Notes under the pieces: model-generated
Databases searched by the model: none
What the model saw: only the letters and a program-made list of their open reading frames with translations
Told to the model about the DNA's origin: nothing
In this document: positions 42,362 through 51,661 of the stretch, one piece after another
Position numbering within the stretch: the stretch's first letter is position 1
How the letters are laid out: every line of letters starts with the position of its first letter
Program-made: the position numbers and the translations under genes
NCBI GenBank assembly: GCA_035487155.1
Contig: DATHMK010000093.1
Span: 1-64,000 of the forward strand
Reading direction: 5' to 3'
Origin: DAIDKA01 sp035487155
GTDB lineage: Bacteria > Pseudomonadota > Gammaproteobacteria > Steroidobacterales > Steroidobacteraceae
Length of the DNA stretch: 64,000 bases

Positions 42362-43263
42362 AACGGGAGAGGGTCCAAGCGATGTCAGCCACCAAACCCG
42401 TTTTTGTGCTGATCCACGGCGCCTGGCACAACCGTTCCGCGTGGGATGCCGTGACACCCCTGCTCAAAGCCAAAGGCTGCGCGGCTTTGACGTTGGATCT
42501 GCCCGGCGCGGGGGTCAATACGATAGCGCCAGCCTCGCTCGCGCTTCGCCCATTCGATCCTGTGGCGTTCGCCACCGAGCGCTCGCCGATCGCCGGGGTG
42601 ACCCAGCGGCAGCGGACGCAGGCGGTCGTTGCGTTGGTAAGGGAAGCTGCATTGCTCGCAGACGGCAAGGTCATCCTGGTCGGGCACTCCGCCGGCGGGA
42701 TGACGGTTTCGGCGGTGGCCGAGCAGGTTCCGGAGCTGCTTCACGCCATCGTCTATCTTGCCGGGTTCATGGTGCCGAACGGCGTGTCGCTGCTCGGGAT
42801 GCTCCAGCACGAAACCCTGTCTTCGGCTTTGTCGCCGGGCCTCTTCGTGGGTGACCCCGCCGCCATCGGTGCGACCCGGATCGATGTCGGATGCACCGGC
42901 GAAAGCTACCGATCATTGCTCAAGGCCACGTTTTATGGCGACGTGTCGGAGTCGGATTTCGCCCAGGCGGTATCGCAGCTTCATTGCGATGAACCGAGCG
43001 CCGGCGCTGTCGCCCCATCGGAAATCAGTCCCGGACGATTCGGTACGGTGCCGCGCCACTACATCCGCTGTACCCAGGATCGCGCGATTCCGGTGACAGG
43101 TCAGGATCACATGATTGCCATGGTTGACGGCGCCATCGGCGGGAAGACCACCGTCCATAGCTTGGAAAGCAGCCACTCGCCATTCCTGTCACAACCGGCC
43201 GCCCTGTCGCGGATTCTCATCGACGTCTGGGAAGCGCCGCAGGGCTCGATGCATGAACAGTGA
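42358..43263 (+). CDS. Alpha/beta hydrolase (EstA/HNL-like)
   Basis: 301 aa alpha/beta hydrolase. Oxyanion motif LIHGAWHNRSAWDAVTP and nucleophile elbow VGHSAGGMTVSAVAEQ resemble the plant esterase/hydroxynitrile lyase-like group. Catalytic Asp and His near TQDRAIP and SSHSPFLSQPA. A long insertion of about 30 residues (PASLALRPFDPVAFATERSP) follows the first strand. Start overlaps EthD (ATGA), and its end overlaps the sigma factor by 11 bp. The substrate is unknown. Confidence 0.85.
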   Translation: MKRERVQAMSATKPVFVLIHGAWHNRSAWDAVTPLLKAKGCAALTLDLPGAGVNTIAPASLALRPFDPVAFATERSPIAGVTQRQRTQAVVALVREAALLADGKVILVGHSAGGMTVSAVAEQVPELLHAIVYLAGFMVPNGVSLLGMLQHETLSSALSPGLFVGDPAAIGATRIDVGCTGESYRSLLKATFYGDVSESDFAQAVSQLHCDEPSAGAVAPSEISPGRFGTVPRHYIRCTQDRAIPVTGQDHMIAMVDGAIGGKTTVHSLESSHSPFLSQPAALSRILIDVWEAPQGSMHEQ

Positions 43264-44122
43264 TGATTTCGCGGAGCGCCTGAAAGCCCTGCGGCCGCGC
43301 CTGCATCGCTACTGCGCGCGCATGACCGGATCGGCGGTCAATGGCGAGGACGTATTGCAGGATGCGCTCCTCAAGGCCCTTCAGGCGCGGGCCCACGGTG
43401 CCCAGGCGGAGCATCTTGAGGGCTGGCTGTTCCGCATCGCCCACAACGCGAGCCTGGACTTTCTGCGCGCCAGGTCCCGCAACACGGTCGTACCGCTCAC
43501 CGAGGATATCCAAGTCGCGCCGCTGCCCGAGGCGGACATCGTCGCGATCAGCTTTCAGACCTTTCTGAGGCTGCCTGAACTGCAACGCTGCGCGGTGATT
43601 CTCAAGGATGTTCTGGGTCATTCGGTCGAGGAGATTTCAGGCATCGCCGGGTGCTCGCCGGCGGCCGCCAAATCGGCCCTGCAGCGCGGGCGCGCCGCGC
43701 TGCAGCGGCTCGCGCAGGCGCCCGACGATGGGCGGCTGCCGCTGATGTCGGATTCGGACCGGGCCAAGATCACCTCCTATGTTCAGCTGTTTCGCAGCGG
43801 CGATTTTGACGCCATCCGCGCCATGCTCGCCGATGAGGTGAAGCTCGATCTGGTGAACCGCCTGCAACTGGCGGGCCGCGACCAGATAGGCCGCTATTTC
43901 ACGCGTTATGGGGAAGAGACCAAGTGGCGATTCGCCCTCGGGGCAATCGAAGGACATCCGGCCATGCTGGTCTTCGACGGTACCGGGCCGATGGACAGAC
44001 CTTCGCATTTCGTCCTGATCGAGTGGTCTGGAGAGCGGATCATCGCCATCCGCGATTTCCTGTTCGCTCCCTATGTGCTGGAGGCCATCGACTGGGTGCA
44101 GTTGCAAAGCGCAGCGCTTTAG
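43253..44122 (+). CDS. ECF sigma factor with C-terminal SnoaL/NTF2-like domain
   Basis: 289 aa. Sigma region 2 (DFAERLKALRPRLHRYCARM ... VLQDALLKAL ... HLEGWLFRIAHNASLDFLRA), region 4 (FLRLPELQRCAVILKDVLGH, SVEEISGIAGCSPAAAKSAL), then an NTF2-like extension (SDRAKITSYVQLFRSGDFDA) ending YVLEAIDW. Sigma factors with a fused C-terminal SnoaL-like domain (SigJ/ECF41 type) are self-regulated by that domain and need no separate anti-sigma. No anti-sigma gene is seen. ATG at 43253, overlapping the hydrolase gene; the gene ends exactly where the opposite esterase gene ends. Confidence 0.9.
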   Translation: MNSDDFAERLKALRPRLHRYCARMTGSAVNGEDVLQDALLKALQARAHGAQAEHLEGWLFRIAHNASLDFLRARSRNTVVPLTEDIQVAPLPEADIVAISFQTFLRLPELQRCAVILKDVLGHSVEEISGIAGCSPAAAKSALQRGRAALQRLAQAPDDGRLPLMSDSDRAKITSYVQLFRSGDFDAIRAMLADEVKLDLVNRLQLAGRDQIGRYFTRYGEETKWRFALGAIEGHPAMLVFDGTGPMDRPSHFVLIEWSGERIIAIRDFLFAPYVLEAIDWVQLQSAAL

Positions 44123-45325
44123 CTAGTCATCCAGACTCTGGTAGGCGAGCGTGCCGAAATCCTCATGGATACGCGTCGGGCCCATGTTCATGCGCTGGAT
44201 CATGAGAACGCACACCAGGTCCTCGACGCTGTCGGATATCCAATGCGTGCCGAAGAGTCCGGACCAGCCGAACTGACCGGGTGCCATGCCGCTGGTGCCA
44301 CGGCCGGTGACCACCGACAATCCCAGGCCCCAGCCACGGTTGTCCCAGAAGCCGGGCGAAAAGAGTGAGACGGCCTTCTGCGCCGGTGTGATCTGATCGG
44401 TGAGCATGAGCTCGATCGTCGGTCGCGCCAGAATGCGCTCGCCGGCAAGCTTGCCCATGTTGAGCATCATTCGGCCAAAGGCGCAGTAATCGTCGATGGT
44501 CGAGACCAGTCCCGAGCCGCCGGCCGGGAAGGCCGGCGCCTTGCTCCATTTGCTGCCCTGGCTGTCATCGATCAGATCCAGAGAGCCGGTACTTGGGTTT
44601 GCCGCGTAGCTGCTGGTGAATCGGCCGAGCTTGCCGGGTGGCACGAAAAATCCGGTATCGCGCATGCCCAGGGGTTCGAAGATGCGCTCCTTCAGAAAGG
44701 TCTCGAAGGGCTGGCCGGCGACGCGCGCGATCAGCACGCCGAGCACGTCGGAACCCACGTGATACTGCCAGCGCGTGCCCGGCTGGTACATCAGGGGCAG
44801 CGAGCCCAGCCGTCGCAGCCACTCATCCGGACCCAATGGATGGGTGGGATCGATGCCCTGGGGCAATGCCGCGTTGACCGCTTTCTGGATGGGATACTGC
44901 TGCGACTCCGGTGTCATCAGAAACCCCATTCCCATGCGGAAGGTCAGCAGGTCACGCAGCGTCAGAGGTCGAGCCGCGGCCTCAGTCTCTTCGATGGGCC
45001 CGTCGATGCGCTTCAATACGCGACGAGTGGCAAGCTCGGGCAGATACGGGTCCAGAGGCGCATCCAGCGCGAGTTTGCATTCCTCGACCAGGATCATGGC
45101 CGCCACGGCGGTGATCGGCTTGGTCATCGAGGCGATGCGGAAGATGGAATCGCGACGCAGCGGATCCCTGTGTACCAGATCCTGGCAGCCTATGGTGTCC
45201 ACCACGGTCTCACCCCGCCGGCTCAGCAGCGTGACCAGGCCTGCAACCGTACCGTCCTCGACATAGCCGGCCATCACCCGATGCATGAGCGCCAGACGCG
45301 CCTTCGAGAATCCGCCCTGTGACAT
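44123..45325 (-). CDS. Beta-lactamase-fold serine hydrolase (EstB-like)
   Basis: 400 aa class C beta-lactamase-like esterase. Nucleophile in SMTK (RIASMTKPITAVAAM), Tyr motif region WQYHVGSDVLGVLI, and C-terminal FGWSGLFGTHWISDS. No signal peptide, so cytoplasmic; such proteins are ester hydrolases with little or no lactamase activity. ATG 45325 has GGTGGAG upstream. The stop abuts the sigma factor gene, and the divergent oxidoreductase starts only 37 bp away. Confidence 0.88.
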   Translation of the reverse strand: MSQGGFSKARLALMHRVMAGYVEDGTVAGLVTLLSRRGETVVDTIGCQDLVHRDPLRRDSIFRIASMTKPITAVAAMILVEECKLALDAPLDPYLPELATRRVLKRIDGPIEETEAAARPLTLRDLLTFRMGMGFLMTPESQQYPIQKAVNAALPQGIDPTHPLGPDEWLRRLGSLPLMYQPGTRWQYHVGSDVLGVLIARVAGQPFETFLKERIFEPLGMRDTGFFVPPGKLGRFTSSYAANPSTGSLDLIDDSQGSKWSKAPAFPAGGSGLVSTIDDYCAFGRMMLNMGKLAGERILARPTIELMLTDQITPAQKAVSLFSPGFWDNRGWGLGLSVVTGRGTSGMAPGQFGWSGLFGTHWISDSVEDLVCVLMIQRMNMGPTRIHEDFGTLAYQSLDD

Positions 45326-45362
45326 TTCTCCACCCCCGTGATTTGTGGGAGGATGTTACCTC

Positions 45363-46349
45363 ATGACCAAGACCGTACGTATCCATAACACCGGCGGACC
45401 TGAAGTGCTGCGCATCGAGGACCTGCCCGTGGGCGATCCTGGCGTGGGCGAGATCCGGATCCGCGTGCAGGGCATTGGACTGAACCGTTCCGAAGCCATC
45501 TATCGCGCGGGCAAGTATCTGGTCGCACCGAAGCTGCCGTCGCTCATGGGCTACGAGGCCTGTGGCGTGGTGGAGGCGCTGGGACCCGGCGTGCAAGGGC
45601 ACGCTCCGGGGGACCAAGTGTGCGTGATTCCGACCTACCGGCTCGGCGAATATGGCGTGTACGCGCAATCGGCCATCGTGCCGGCACGCAGCGTGTTCGC
45701 CGCGCCCCCGGGGCTCACGCCGGTGCAGGCCAGCTCCATCTGGATGGCATTCCTGACGGCCTACGCCATCATCGAAGTGGCGAAGGTCAGCATCGGTGAT
45801 TACGTGCTGATCCCGGCGGCCTCCAGCAGCGTGGGTCTGGCGGCCATCCAGCTCGCCAACTGGGCCGGTGCCGTGCCCATCGCGCTCACGCGTCACAGCA
45901 CCAAGGCAGCGGCCCTGCGCGAGCAAGGCGCCCGGCACGTGGTGGCCACGCAGGAGACGGATGTGGTGGCCGAGGTCATGCGCATCACGGGCGGCAAGGG
46001 CGCGCGCGCGGCCTTCGACCCGGTCGGCGGCCCGTTCGTGGAGAAACTGTGCAGTGCTCTCGCCGAGGAAGGCATCCTCTTCATTTACGGCGGTTTGAGC
46101 GAGCAACCCACGCCCTATCCGCATTGGACGGTGGCCCTGAAGGGCCTGAGCATCCGTGGCTGGGTATTCTCCTCCATCTCAAACAAGCCCGAACGTTACC
46201 AGCGGGCGCGCGACACCATTCAGGCGGGACTTGCCTCAGGACACCTCAAGCCGGTCATCGCCAGGACCTTCACGTTGGATCAGATCGCCGAGGCGCACGC
46301 GTACCTGGAGTCCAATCAGCAGATCGGCAAGATCGTGGTCACGGTCTAG
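45363..46349 (+). CDS. Zinc-independent quinone oxidoreductase/alcohol dehydrogenase-like protein
   Basis: 328 aa medium-chain reductase of the quinone-oxidoreductase (CurA/Qor) branch. MTKTVRIHNTGGPEVLRIED at the start, PSLMGYEACGVVEALGPGVQ, NADPH-binding VLIPAASSSVGLAAIQLA and QIGKIVVTV at the end. The zinc-binding Cys cluster is absent. GGGAGG precedes ATG 45363. Stop codons of this gene and the minus-strand PQQ dehydrogenase share the bases CTAG. Confidence 0.88.
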   Translation: MTKTVRIHNTGGPEVLRIEDLPVGDPGVGEIRIRVQGIGLNRSEAIYRAGKYLVAPKLPSLMGYEACGVVEALGPGVQGHAPGDQVCVIPTYRLGEYGVYAQSAIVPARSVFAAPPGLTPVQASSIWMAFLTAYAIIEVAKVSIGDYVLIPAASSSVGLAAIQLANWAGAVPIALTRHSTKAAALREQGARHVVATQETDVVAEVMRITGGKGARAAFDPVGGPFVEKLCSALAEEGILFIYGGLSEQPTPYPHWTVALKGLSIRGWVFSSISNKPERYQRARDTIQAGLASGHLKPVIARTFTLDQIAEAHAYLESNQQIGKIVVTV

Positions 46350-48508
46350 TGCAAGCGTGCCGGTAGTTCAAACACCCAGATCGATGAGGCATGTTCCTGG
46401 GGGTTCTGGATCTCCGGCGTGATGGTGGGGAAGGTCTGGCTCTCAATTCCGCCGTTGCCGACGACCACCGCGATGTATTGCCGACCCTTGACGCTGTAGG
46501 AAATCGGACAGGAACTGGGCACATCGTTCATCCGCACCTGCCACAGCTGCTTGCCCGTCGTGTCATCGTAGGCGCGCAGAAAGCGGTCCAGCGAACCGGA
46601 GAACACCACCCCGCCCGCCGTGGCCAGGATGCAGGTGGTATCCGGGGCGCGATGGCGCTCCTTCCACACCACCTGCTGGGTCTCAAGATTCAGCGCTTCG
46701 ATGCGGCCGTACTTGCCATCGGTGTCCGGTCGCGGGCGTATGGTCCAGTTGTAACCCGATGACAGGTTGCCGCGCTCACCCGGGCCGGCCGGAATCAGGT
46801 CCATGCAGGACTCGACCATCGGCGTATACAGGACTTTGGTTTGCGGATTGTAGGAGCTCGCGTTCCAGTTGCGGCCGCCGCCTGGATGCGGGCAGATGGT
46901 GTGCGGCTTGCCATCCCCCACCACCACATCCGGGTTGATGGATTTTTCACCGGTCTTGGGATCAATCGCGCTGATGACGTTCTGTATGCCCTGATCCTTG
47001 GAGAACACATATTTGCCGGTGGCCGCATCCATGGCCTCGATGATGCCCATCTTGCCGTCGGTCACGATGAGCTTGCGGGTCTGACCGTTGACCGGCAGAT
47101 CAATCACTTCCTGCTCGAAGGCCCAGTCGAGGTCCCACTGATCGTTGCGCACATGCTGGAAATGCCAGGCCAGCTTCCCGGTGTCGGGGTCCAGGGCCAG
47201 GGTCGAGTCGGTGTAGAGACTGTCCTGGGTAACGCCGGGCTTGTTGATGGAATGCAGCAGCGGCCCCGTGTCGTAGGTCTGACCCACGCCAAAGAAAGCC
47301 AGATTCAACGCCGGATCATAGCTGCCGGCCGTCCAGACCGAGGCCCCGCTGCGCTTCTCCAGCGGCAGCCCGTTCCAGCTGTCACCGCCGAATTCTCCAG
47401 GCCGCGCGATGGTATGGAAACGCCAGGCTTCCTTGCCGGTTTCGGCATCCACCGCGACGACCGCGCCGCCGCCGGGAGCCTGGCCGACGATCCCCAGCAG
47501 CACTTTGCCCTTCGCCACCAGCGGACCCCCGGTGGTCTGCCAGCCCAAGTGGTAATCGGCGACCGGGGTATCCCAGATCACGGTACCGGTTTTCACATCC
47601 AGCGCGACCAGGTGGTCATCCGAGGTTGCGGCAAACAGCCTGTCGCCGTAGAGGGCGATATTTCGCCGCACCTCGAAGCGTGCGTCGCTGGGCATGACGC
47701 GCGAGTACTGCCACAGCAGATCGCCCGTGACCGCATTCAAGGCCTGGATGTTGTCGCCCCAGCTGGCGACGAACAGCACGCCGTCATGCTCCAGCGGTGT
47801 CGTCTCATTGCGCCCCGTCGGCAGGGTCCAGGCCCAGGAGACACGCAGCTCATCCACGTTCTGTCGGGTGATCTGCCGCAGGGGACTGAAGCCCTGATCG
47901 CTGTAGGTTCGGCGCCATAGCAGCCAGTCGCCGGCGGCCGGATCACGCAGCAGGGCTTCAGTGACCGGCGTGAACTCATCCAGCGGATTGGGCACGAACA
48001 CCTTGGGCACCGGCGGCGACAGGGGTGACAGCGGCATCATTGGGGATGCCTTGGCGACTGGATTGCGCGGGATTCGCAGCGCGCCCAGGGTGCTGGCATC
48101 GGCCGCGAGCGGCGCCGCGCCTGCCTTGGCGCCATTGACCTGCAGCAGGTAGGCGAGGAGGCCCGCCGTGGCATCCGGCGTCAGGGACCCGATGGCTGCC
48201 GGTGGCATCCGGGTCCGTATGAAGGTGAACAGCGCATCGGCGGGTTTTCCGCCCCAGTTCAGACTGAAGGCCGTGCCGTTCAGGGGCGTCGCAAACTCGC
48301 TGCCGCTCAGGTTCTTGCCGTGACAGCTGCCGCATTGGGCGGCATAGGCGATCTTGCCCTGTGCCGCCTGCTCGGGCGTGAAGCTCGCCAAGGGCGCGGG
48401 GTCGACCCTGGGAGGACGCTGTGCTCCAGCCGGCGGTTGTATCAGCAGTGCAGCAAATAGGCTTGTGGCTACGGACAGCTGCAGGAACCGCGGTTGCCGC
48501 ATTTTCAT
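46346..48508 (-). CDS. PQQ-dependent dehydrogenase with N-terminal cytochrome c
   Basis: 720 aa periplasmic quinohemoprotein. The signal peptide ends near PPAGAQ. Cytochrome c domain first (CGSCHGKNL, Met ligand in RMPPAAIGSL), then the PQQ propeller with repeated blades (NETTPLEHDGVLFVASWGDN, VWDTPVADYHLG, GIEAMDAATGKYVFSK) and the quinone-site region GDSWNGLPLEKRSGASVW. Domain order is the reverse of the enzyme at 25354. It lacks the vicinal Cys pair of type II alcohol dehydrogenases. ATG at 48508 with GGGGAG upstream. Confidence 0.9.
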   Translation of the reverse strand: MKMRQPRFLQLSVATSLFAALLIQPPAGAQRPPRVDPAPLASFTPEQAAQGKIAYAAQCGSCHGKNLSGSEFATPLNGTAFSLNWGGKPADALFTFIRTRMPPAAIGSLTPDATAGLLAYLLQVNGAKAGAAPLAADASTLGALRIPRNPVAKASPMMPLSPLSPPVPKVFVPNPLDEFTPVTEALLRDPAAGDWLLWRRTYSDQGFSPLRQITRQNVDELRVSWAWTLPTGRNETTPLEHDGVLFVASWGDNIQALNAVTGDLLWQYSRVMPSDARFEVRRNIALYGDRLFAATSDDHLVALDVKTGTVIWDTPVADYHLGWQTTGGPLVAKGKVLLGIVGQAPGGGAVVAVDAETGKEAWRFHTIARPGEFGGDSWNGLPLEKRSGASVWTAGSYDPALNLAFFGVGQTYDTGPLLHSINKPGVTQDSLYTDSTLALDPDTGKLAWHFQHVRNDQWDLDWAFEQEVIDLPVNGQTRKLIVTDGKMGIIEAMDAATGKYVFSKDQGIQNVISAIDPKTGEKSINPDVVVGDGKPHTICPHPGGGRNWNASSYNPQTKVLYTPMVESCMDLIPAGPGERGNLSSGYNWTIRPRPDTDGKYGRIEALNLETQQVVWKERHRAPDTTCILATAGGVVFSGSLDRFLRAYDDTTGKQLWQVRMNDVPSSCPISYSVKGRQYIAVVVGNGGIESQTFPTITPEIQNPQEHASSIWVFELPARLH

Positions 48509-48634
48509 TCTCTCCCCCTGATTTCGCCGGCCATTCAAGCACCAAGACGCTGCCGAAGGCAACGATCCTTTGACGCGTCAACTGCCGTAAGATTGCCGTG
48601 GGCCGGTTTGCGGGCACCGCGAGGGGGAAGGGGC

Positions 48635-50485
48635 GTGTTTCATCAAGGCACGGGCAGGCATAGCGTTGCAGCGGCCGGGTTGCTGACGTGCACGCTAGCC
48701 GCAGGGGCGGCACTCGCGGCGGATGGCAGCGCACCGGAACGTCGCGGCACCGAGCTGGGCTTCGCCGTATTCCAGCAGCACTGCGTGTCCTGCCATGGCA
48801 ACAAGGCCTACGAGCGCGCTCCGAGTCCGGCGACCTTGCGCACCATGTCGCCTGAGCGCATCTATACCGCGCTCACCACCGGGATCATGAAGTCAGTCGG
48901 CGATACCCTCCCTGATGTCGACCGCAGGCGGGTCGCCGAATCCCTGGCCGGGCAATTCCTGGGCTCCGAAAAGGCGGGCGACGTATCGGCCATGCAGAAC
49001 CGCTGCAGCGACAACCCGCCGCTGCACGATGTGCGCGAACAGGATTGGAACGGTTGGGGCAATGGCACCGCGAACAATCGCTTCCAGTCCGCGATGGCCG
49101 CCGGCCTGACTGCCGCGAATGTTGCCAACCTGAAGCTCAAATGGGCATTTGGTTTTCCGGGCGGCACTTCGGCCTTCGGGCAGCCCACAGTGGTCGCGGG
49201 TCGCGTGTTCGTGGGCTCGGACAATGGCTATGTGTACTCACTGGACGCCGCCACCGGCTGCGTCTACTGGTCGTACCGGGCACAAGCCGGCGTGCGAAAT
49301 GCCATGACCGTGGGCCCCATCAGCGCGGGGGGCAGGACGCATCTGGCAGTTTATTTCGGCGACCTGAAGGCCAATGCCTATGCCATCGATGCACATAGCG
49401 GGGCGGGCATCTGGAAATTCCATGTCGAGAAGCATTTCGCCACGCGCGTGACCGCGGCCCCTGCACTGTACAGGGGGCGCCTCTACGTTCCGATTTCGGC
49501 CTGGGAGGGTTTCCAGGCGCGGGTGCTGGATTATCCCTGCTGCACGGCCGTGGGCAGCGTGAGTGCGCTCAATGCCAACACCGGCAGGAGGATCTGGAAG
49601 ACCTACACCATCGCACAGCCGCCGCAGCCCACCCACAAGAACTCGCAGGGCGTGCAGCAGTGGGCGCCGGCCGGCGTGCCGGTGTGGAACACGCCGACCA
49701 TCGATCCATTGCGTCATGCGTTGTACATCGGCACGGGCGATGCGTCGACGTATCCGGCGCCTGACACCACGGATTCGATCATGGCGCTGGACCTCAGGAC
49801 CGGCAAACAGCTGTGGCACCATCAGATCTACGCAGGAGATTCCTTCATCGTCGGCTGCGCGGGGGCTGGCAAGACAGAAAACTGCCCGCCGCACCTGGGT
49901 CCGGACTGGGACGTGCCCATGTCACCGATGCTGGCGCAGCTCGAGGATGGTCGAAGCCTGGTCGTGTTCTCCATGAAGCCCGGCGATCTGCTGGCGCTGG
50001 ATGTTGACAAGCAGGGCGCGGTGGCCTGGCGCGATGATCATGTGAAGTCAGGCTCAACTCCCTCACGTTTTCGCGGACCGATCTGGGGTGGTGCCCTGGA
50101 CGGCCATTATGCCTATGTCGGCTGCGCCGCCAATGGAATCGGCGCGGTGGCGCTCACCGACGGTGTGCAGAAGTGGTGTGCGCCACTGGATACGGGTACC
50201 GATCCCAAGGTGTCCTATAGCGCCGCCGTCACAGCCATTCCCGGCGTCCTGCTGGTCGGCGGCTCGGATGGAAGCCTCTGGGCACTGTCCACCGATGATG
50301 GCCACACGCTTTGGAAGTATCAGACGGCCATGCCCTTCCAGACCGTGAATGGCGTGCCGGCCCACGGGGGCTCCATCGTCTCCGCCGGCGCCACCGTCGC
50401 CGCAGGCATGGTGTTCGTGGGATCCGGATACGGTGTGGTCGCGGAGACGCCGGGGAATGTCTTGCTGGCGTTCGGTGTGCAATAG
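48635..50485 (+). CDS. PQQ-propeller dehydrogenase (polyvinyl-alcohol dehydrogenase-like)
   Basis: 616 aa periplasmic protein. Signal peptide, then an N-terminal heme c site CVSCHGNKAYERAPS, followed by PQQ-type blades (NRFQSAMAAGLTAANVANLK, GYVYSLDAATGCVYWSYRAQ, WAPAGVPVWNTPTIDPLRHA). The layout, cytochrome c followed by a quinoprotein propeller, resembles polyvinyl-alcohol dehydrogenase. GTG 48635 has a strong AGGGGAAGGGG just before it; the longer frame would lie in the divergent gene. Divergent from the previous dehydrogenase over 126 bp. The next two genes follow closely, so it starts a likely operon of exported proteins. Confidence 0.88.
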   Translation: MFHQGTGRHSVAAAGLLTCTLAAGAALAADGSAPERRGTELGFAVFQQHCVSCHGNKAYERAPSPATLRTMSPERIYTALTTGIMKSVGDTLPDVDRRRVAESLAGQFLGSEKAGDVSAMQNRCSDNPPLHDVREQDWNGWGNGTANNRFQSAMAAGLTAANVANLKLKWAFGFPGGTSAFGQPTVVAGRVFVGSDNGYVYSLDAATGCVYWSYRAQAGVRNAMTVGPISAGGRTHLAVYFGDLKANAYAIDAHSGAGIWKFHVEKHFATRVTAAPALYRGRLYVPISAWEGFQARVLDYPCCTAVGSVSALNANTGRRIWKTYTIAQPPQPTHKNSQGVQQWAPAGVPVWNTPTIDPLRHALYIGTGDASTYPAPDTTDSIMALDLRTGKQLWHHQIYAGDSFIVGCAGAGKTENCPPHLGPDWDVPMSPMLAQLEDGRSLVVFSMKPGDLLALDVDKQGAVAWRDDHVKSGSTPSRFRGPIWGGALDGHYAYVGCAANGIGAVALTDGVQKWCAPLDTGTDPKVSYSAAVTAIPGVLLVGGSDGSLWALSTDDGHTLWKYQTAMPFQTVNGVPAHGGSIVSAGATVAAGMVFVGSGYGVVAETPGNVLLAFGVQ

Positions 50486-50509
50486 TTTTGCAAATTCAAG
50501 GAGCGGGAC

Positions 50510-51646
50510 ATGTCGCACTATAAGAAGTATGCCGTCACGGGCTGCGTGGCGATGACTCTGGCGCTGGGTCTATCCGCGACATCCGCGCACGCGGCGTGTG
50601 CGACAGTGGATGCGCCACCGACTGCGATGGTGCCAGCCGGTGATGTGCTGCGTGCCGGCCACCTGGGCCGCGAGATCGGCGATACCCAACCCCTGATCCA
50701 TTTCTACTCCGATCTGATCGGCCTGGAACTGATCGGTGCCCGGACCGCGCCGCGGCCGTTCTTCATGGCCAAGGGCCTGCAGGTGTTCGCAGAGCTTGGG
50801 GAAGACGATGATGTGTACAAATCCTCGAGCCGCGTTGCGCTGCTGCCGATTCCCGGCACGGCGGCAACTGCCGGCGCGGCGGACAAAATGACCATCGAAG
50901 CCATCGAGATCAAGGGCGTGAAGTCCGCGCCTTACCACCCTGCCCTGAATGATCCTGGCGCCTCATATCTGAAACTCGAGGTCCGCGATCTCGACAAGAC
51001 ACTGGCACTGCTCAAGGGTGAATGGGCGCCCATCATCACCGCGGGCGGCGCGCCGGTGGAGCTTTCCGGCTGGCCGGGAATGACCGGCAGCATTCGCGCG
51101 GTGATGGTCAAGGACACGGATGGTTATCCGGTGGAACTGGTGCAGGTGACACCGGCGCCCGCAAGCACGGCACCGGCTGATTCGAAGGTTCTGGGGACTC
51201 GCGTTGCCGTCGTCGTGGACAACCTCGAGGCCTCCTGCAAGTTCTACCAGGATCTTGCAGGGTCGGAGCTCAAGTTCTGGGTGAGTCCGCTGATGGGTAC
51301 GCAGGCAGATGCCAAGCTCACCGATGTCCCCGGACAGTTCCGTATCGCGCAAGCCATGGTTCCCGGCTCGCCCGTGGTACTGGAACTCATCGAGTATCAG
51401 AATCACAACCACCACTTCAAGCGGGGGTTCATACAGGACCCCGGCACCGCGCATTTCCTGTTCATGGTGAAGGACACCGACACCATCGTCGAGCGCGTCC
51501 ATGCCATGCAGGCGCACACGCTGAGCCGCGCCAATGATGCGACCTTCATCAGTCCCACGGTGCGATCGATGTTCGTGCCGGATCCGCAGGGTTTCTGGCT
51601 GGAGTTCATGGACCACGACGTCAAGAGAGATCCGAACGCCAAGTAA
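50510..51646 (+). CDS. Exported double-VOC (glyoxalase-fold) protein
   Basis: 378 aa. A signal peptide (to about residue 28, ATSAHAAC) is followed by two VOC modules: LGREIGDTQPLIHFYSDLIG at about 52-215 and TRVAVVVDNLEASCKFYQDL at about 225-365. Late ligands are in PDPQGFWLEFMD. Periplasmic VOC proteins are uncommon. It follows the PQQ dehydrogenase by 24 bp and precedes the enolase by 15 bp, so it likely handles the same substrate. Confidence 0.82.
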   Translation: MSHYKKYAVTGCVAMTLALGLSATSAHAACATVDAPPTAMVPAGDVLRAGHLGREIGDTQPLIHFYSDLIGLELIGARTAPRPFFMAKGLQVFAELGEDDDVYKSSSRVALLPIPGTAATAGAADKMTIEAIEIKGVKSAPYHPALNDPGASYLKLEVRDLDKTLALLKGEWAPIITAGGAPVELSGWPGMTGSIRAVMVKDTDGYPVELVQVTPAPASTAPADSKVLGTRVAVVVDNLEASCKFYQDLAGSELKFWVSPLMGTQADAKLTDVPGQFRIAQAMVPGSPVVLELIEYQNHNHHFKRGFIQDPGTAHFLFMVKDTDTIVERVHAMQAHTLSRANDATFISPTVRSMFVPDPQGFWLEFMDHDVKRDPNAK

Positions 51647-51661
51647 TGGCTGGGAGCTGTC

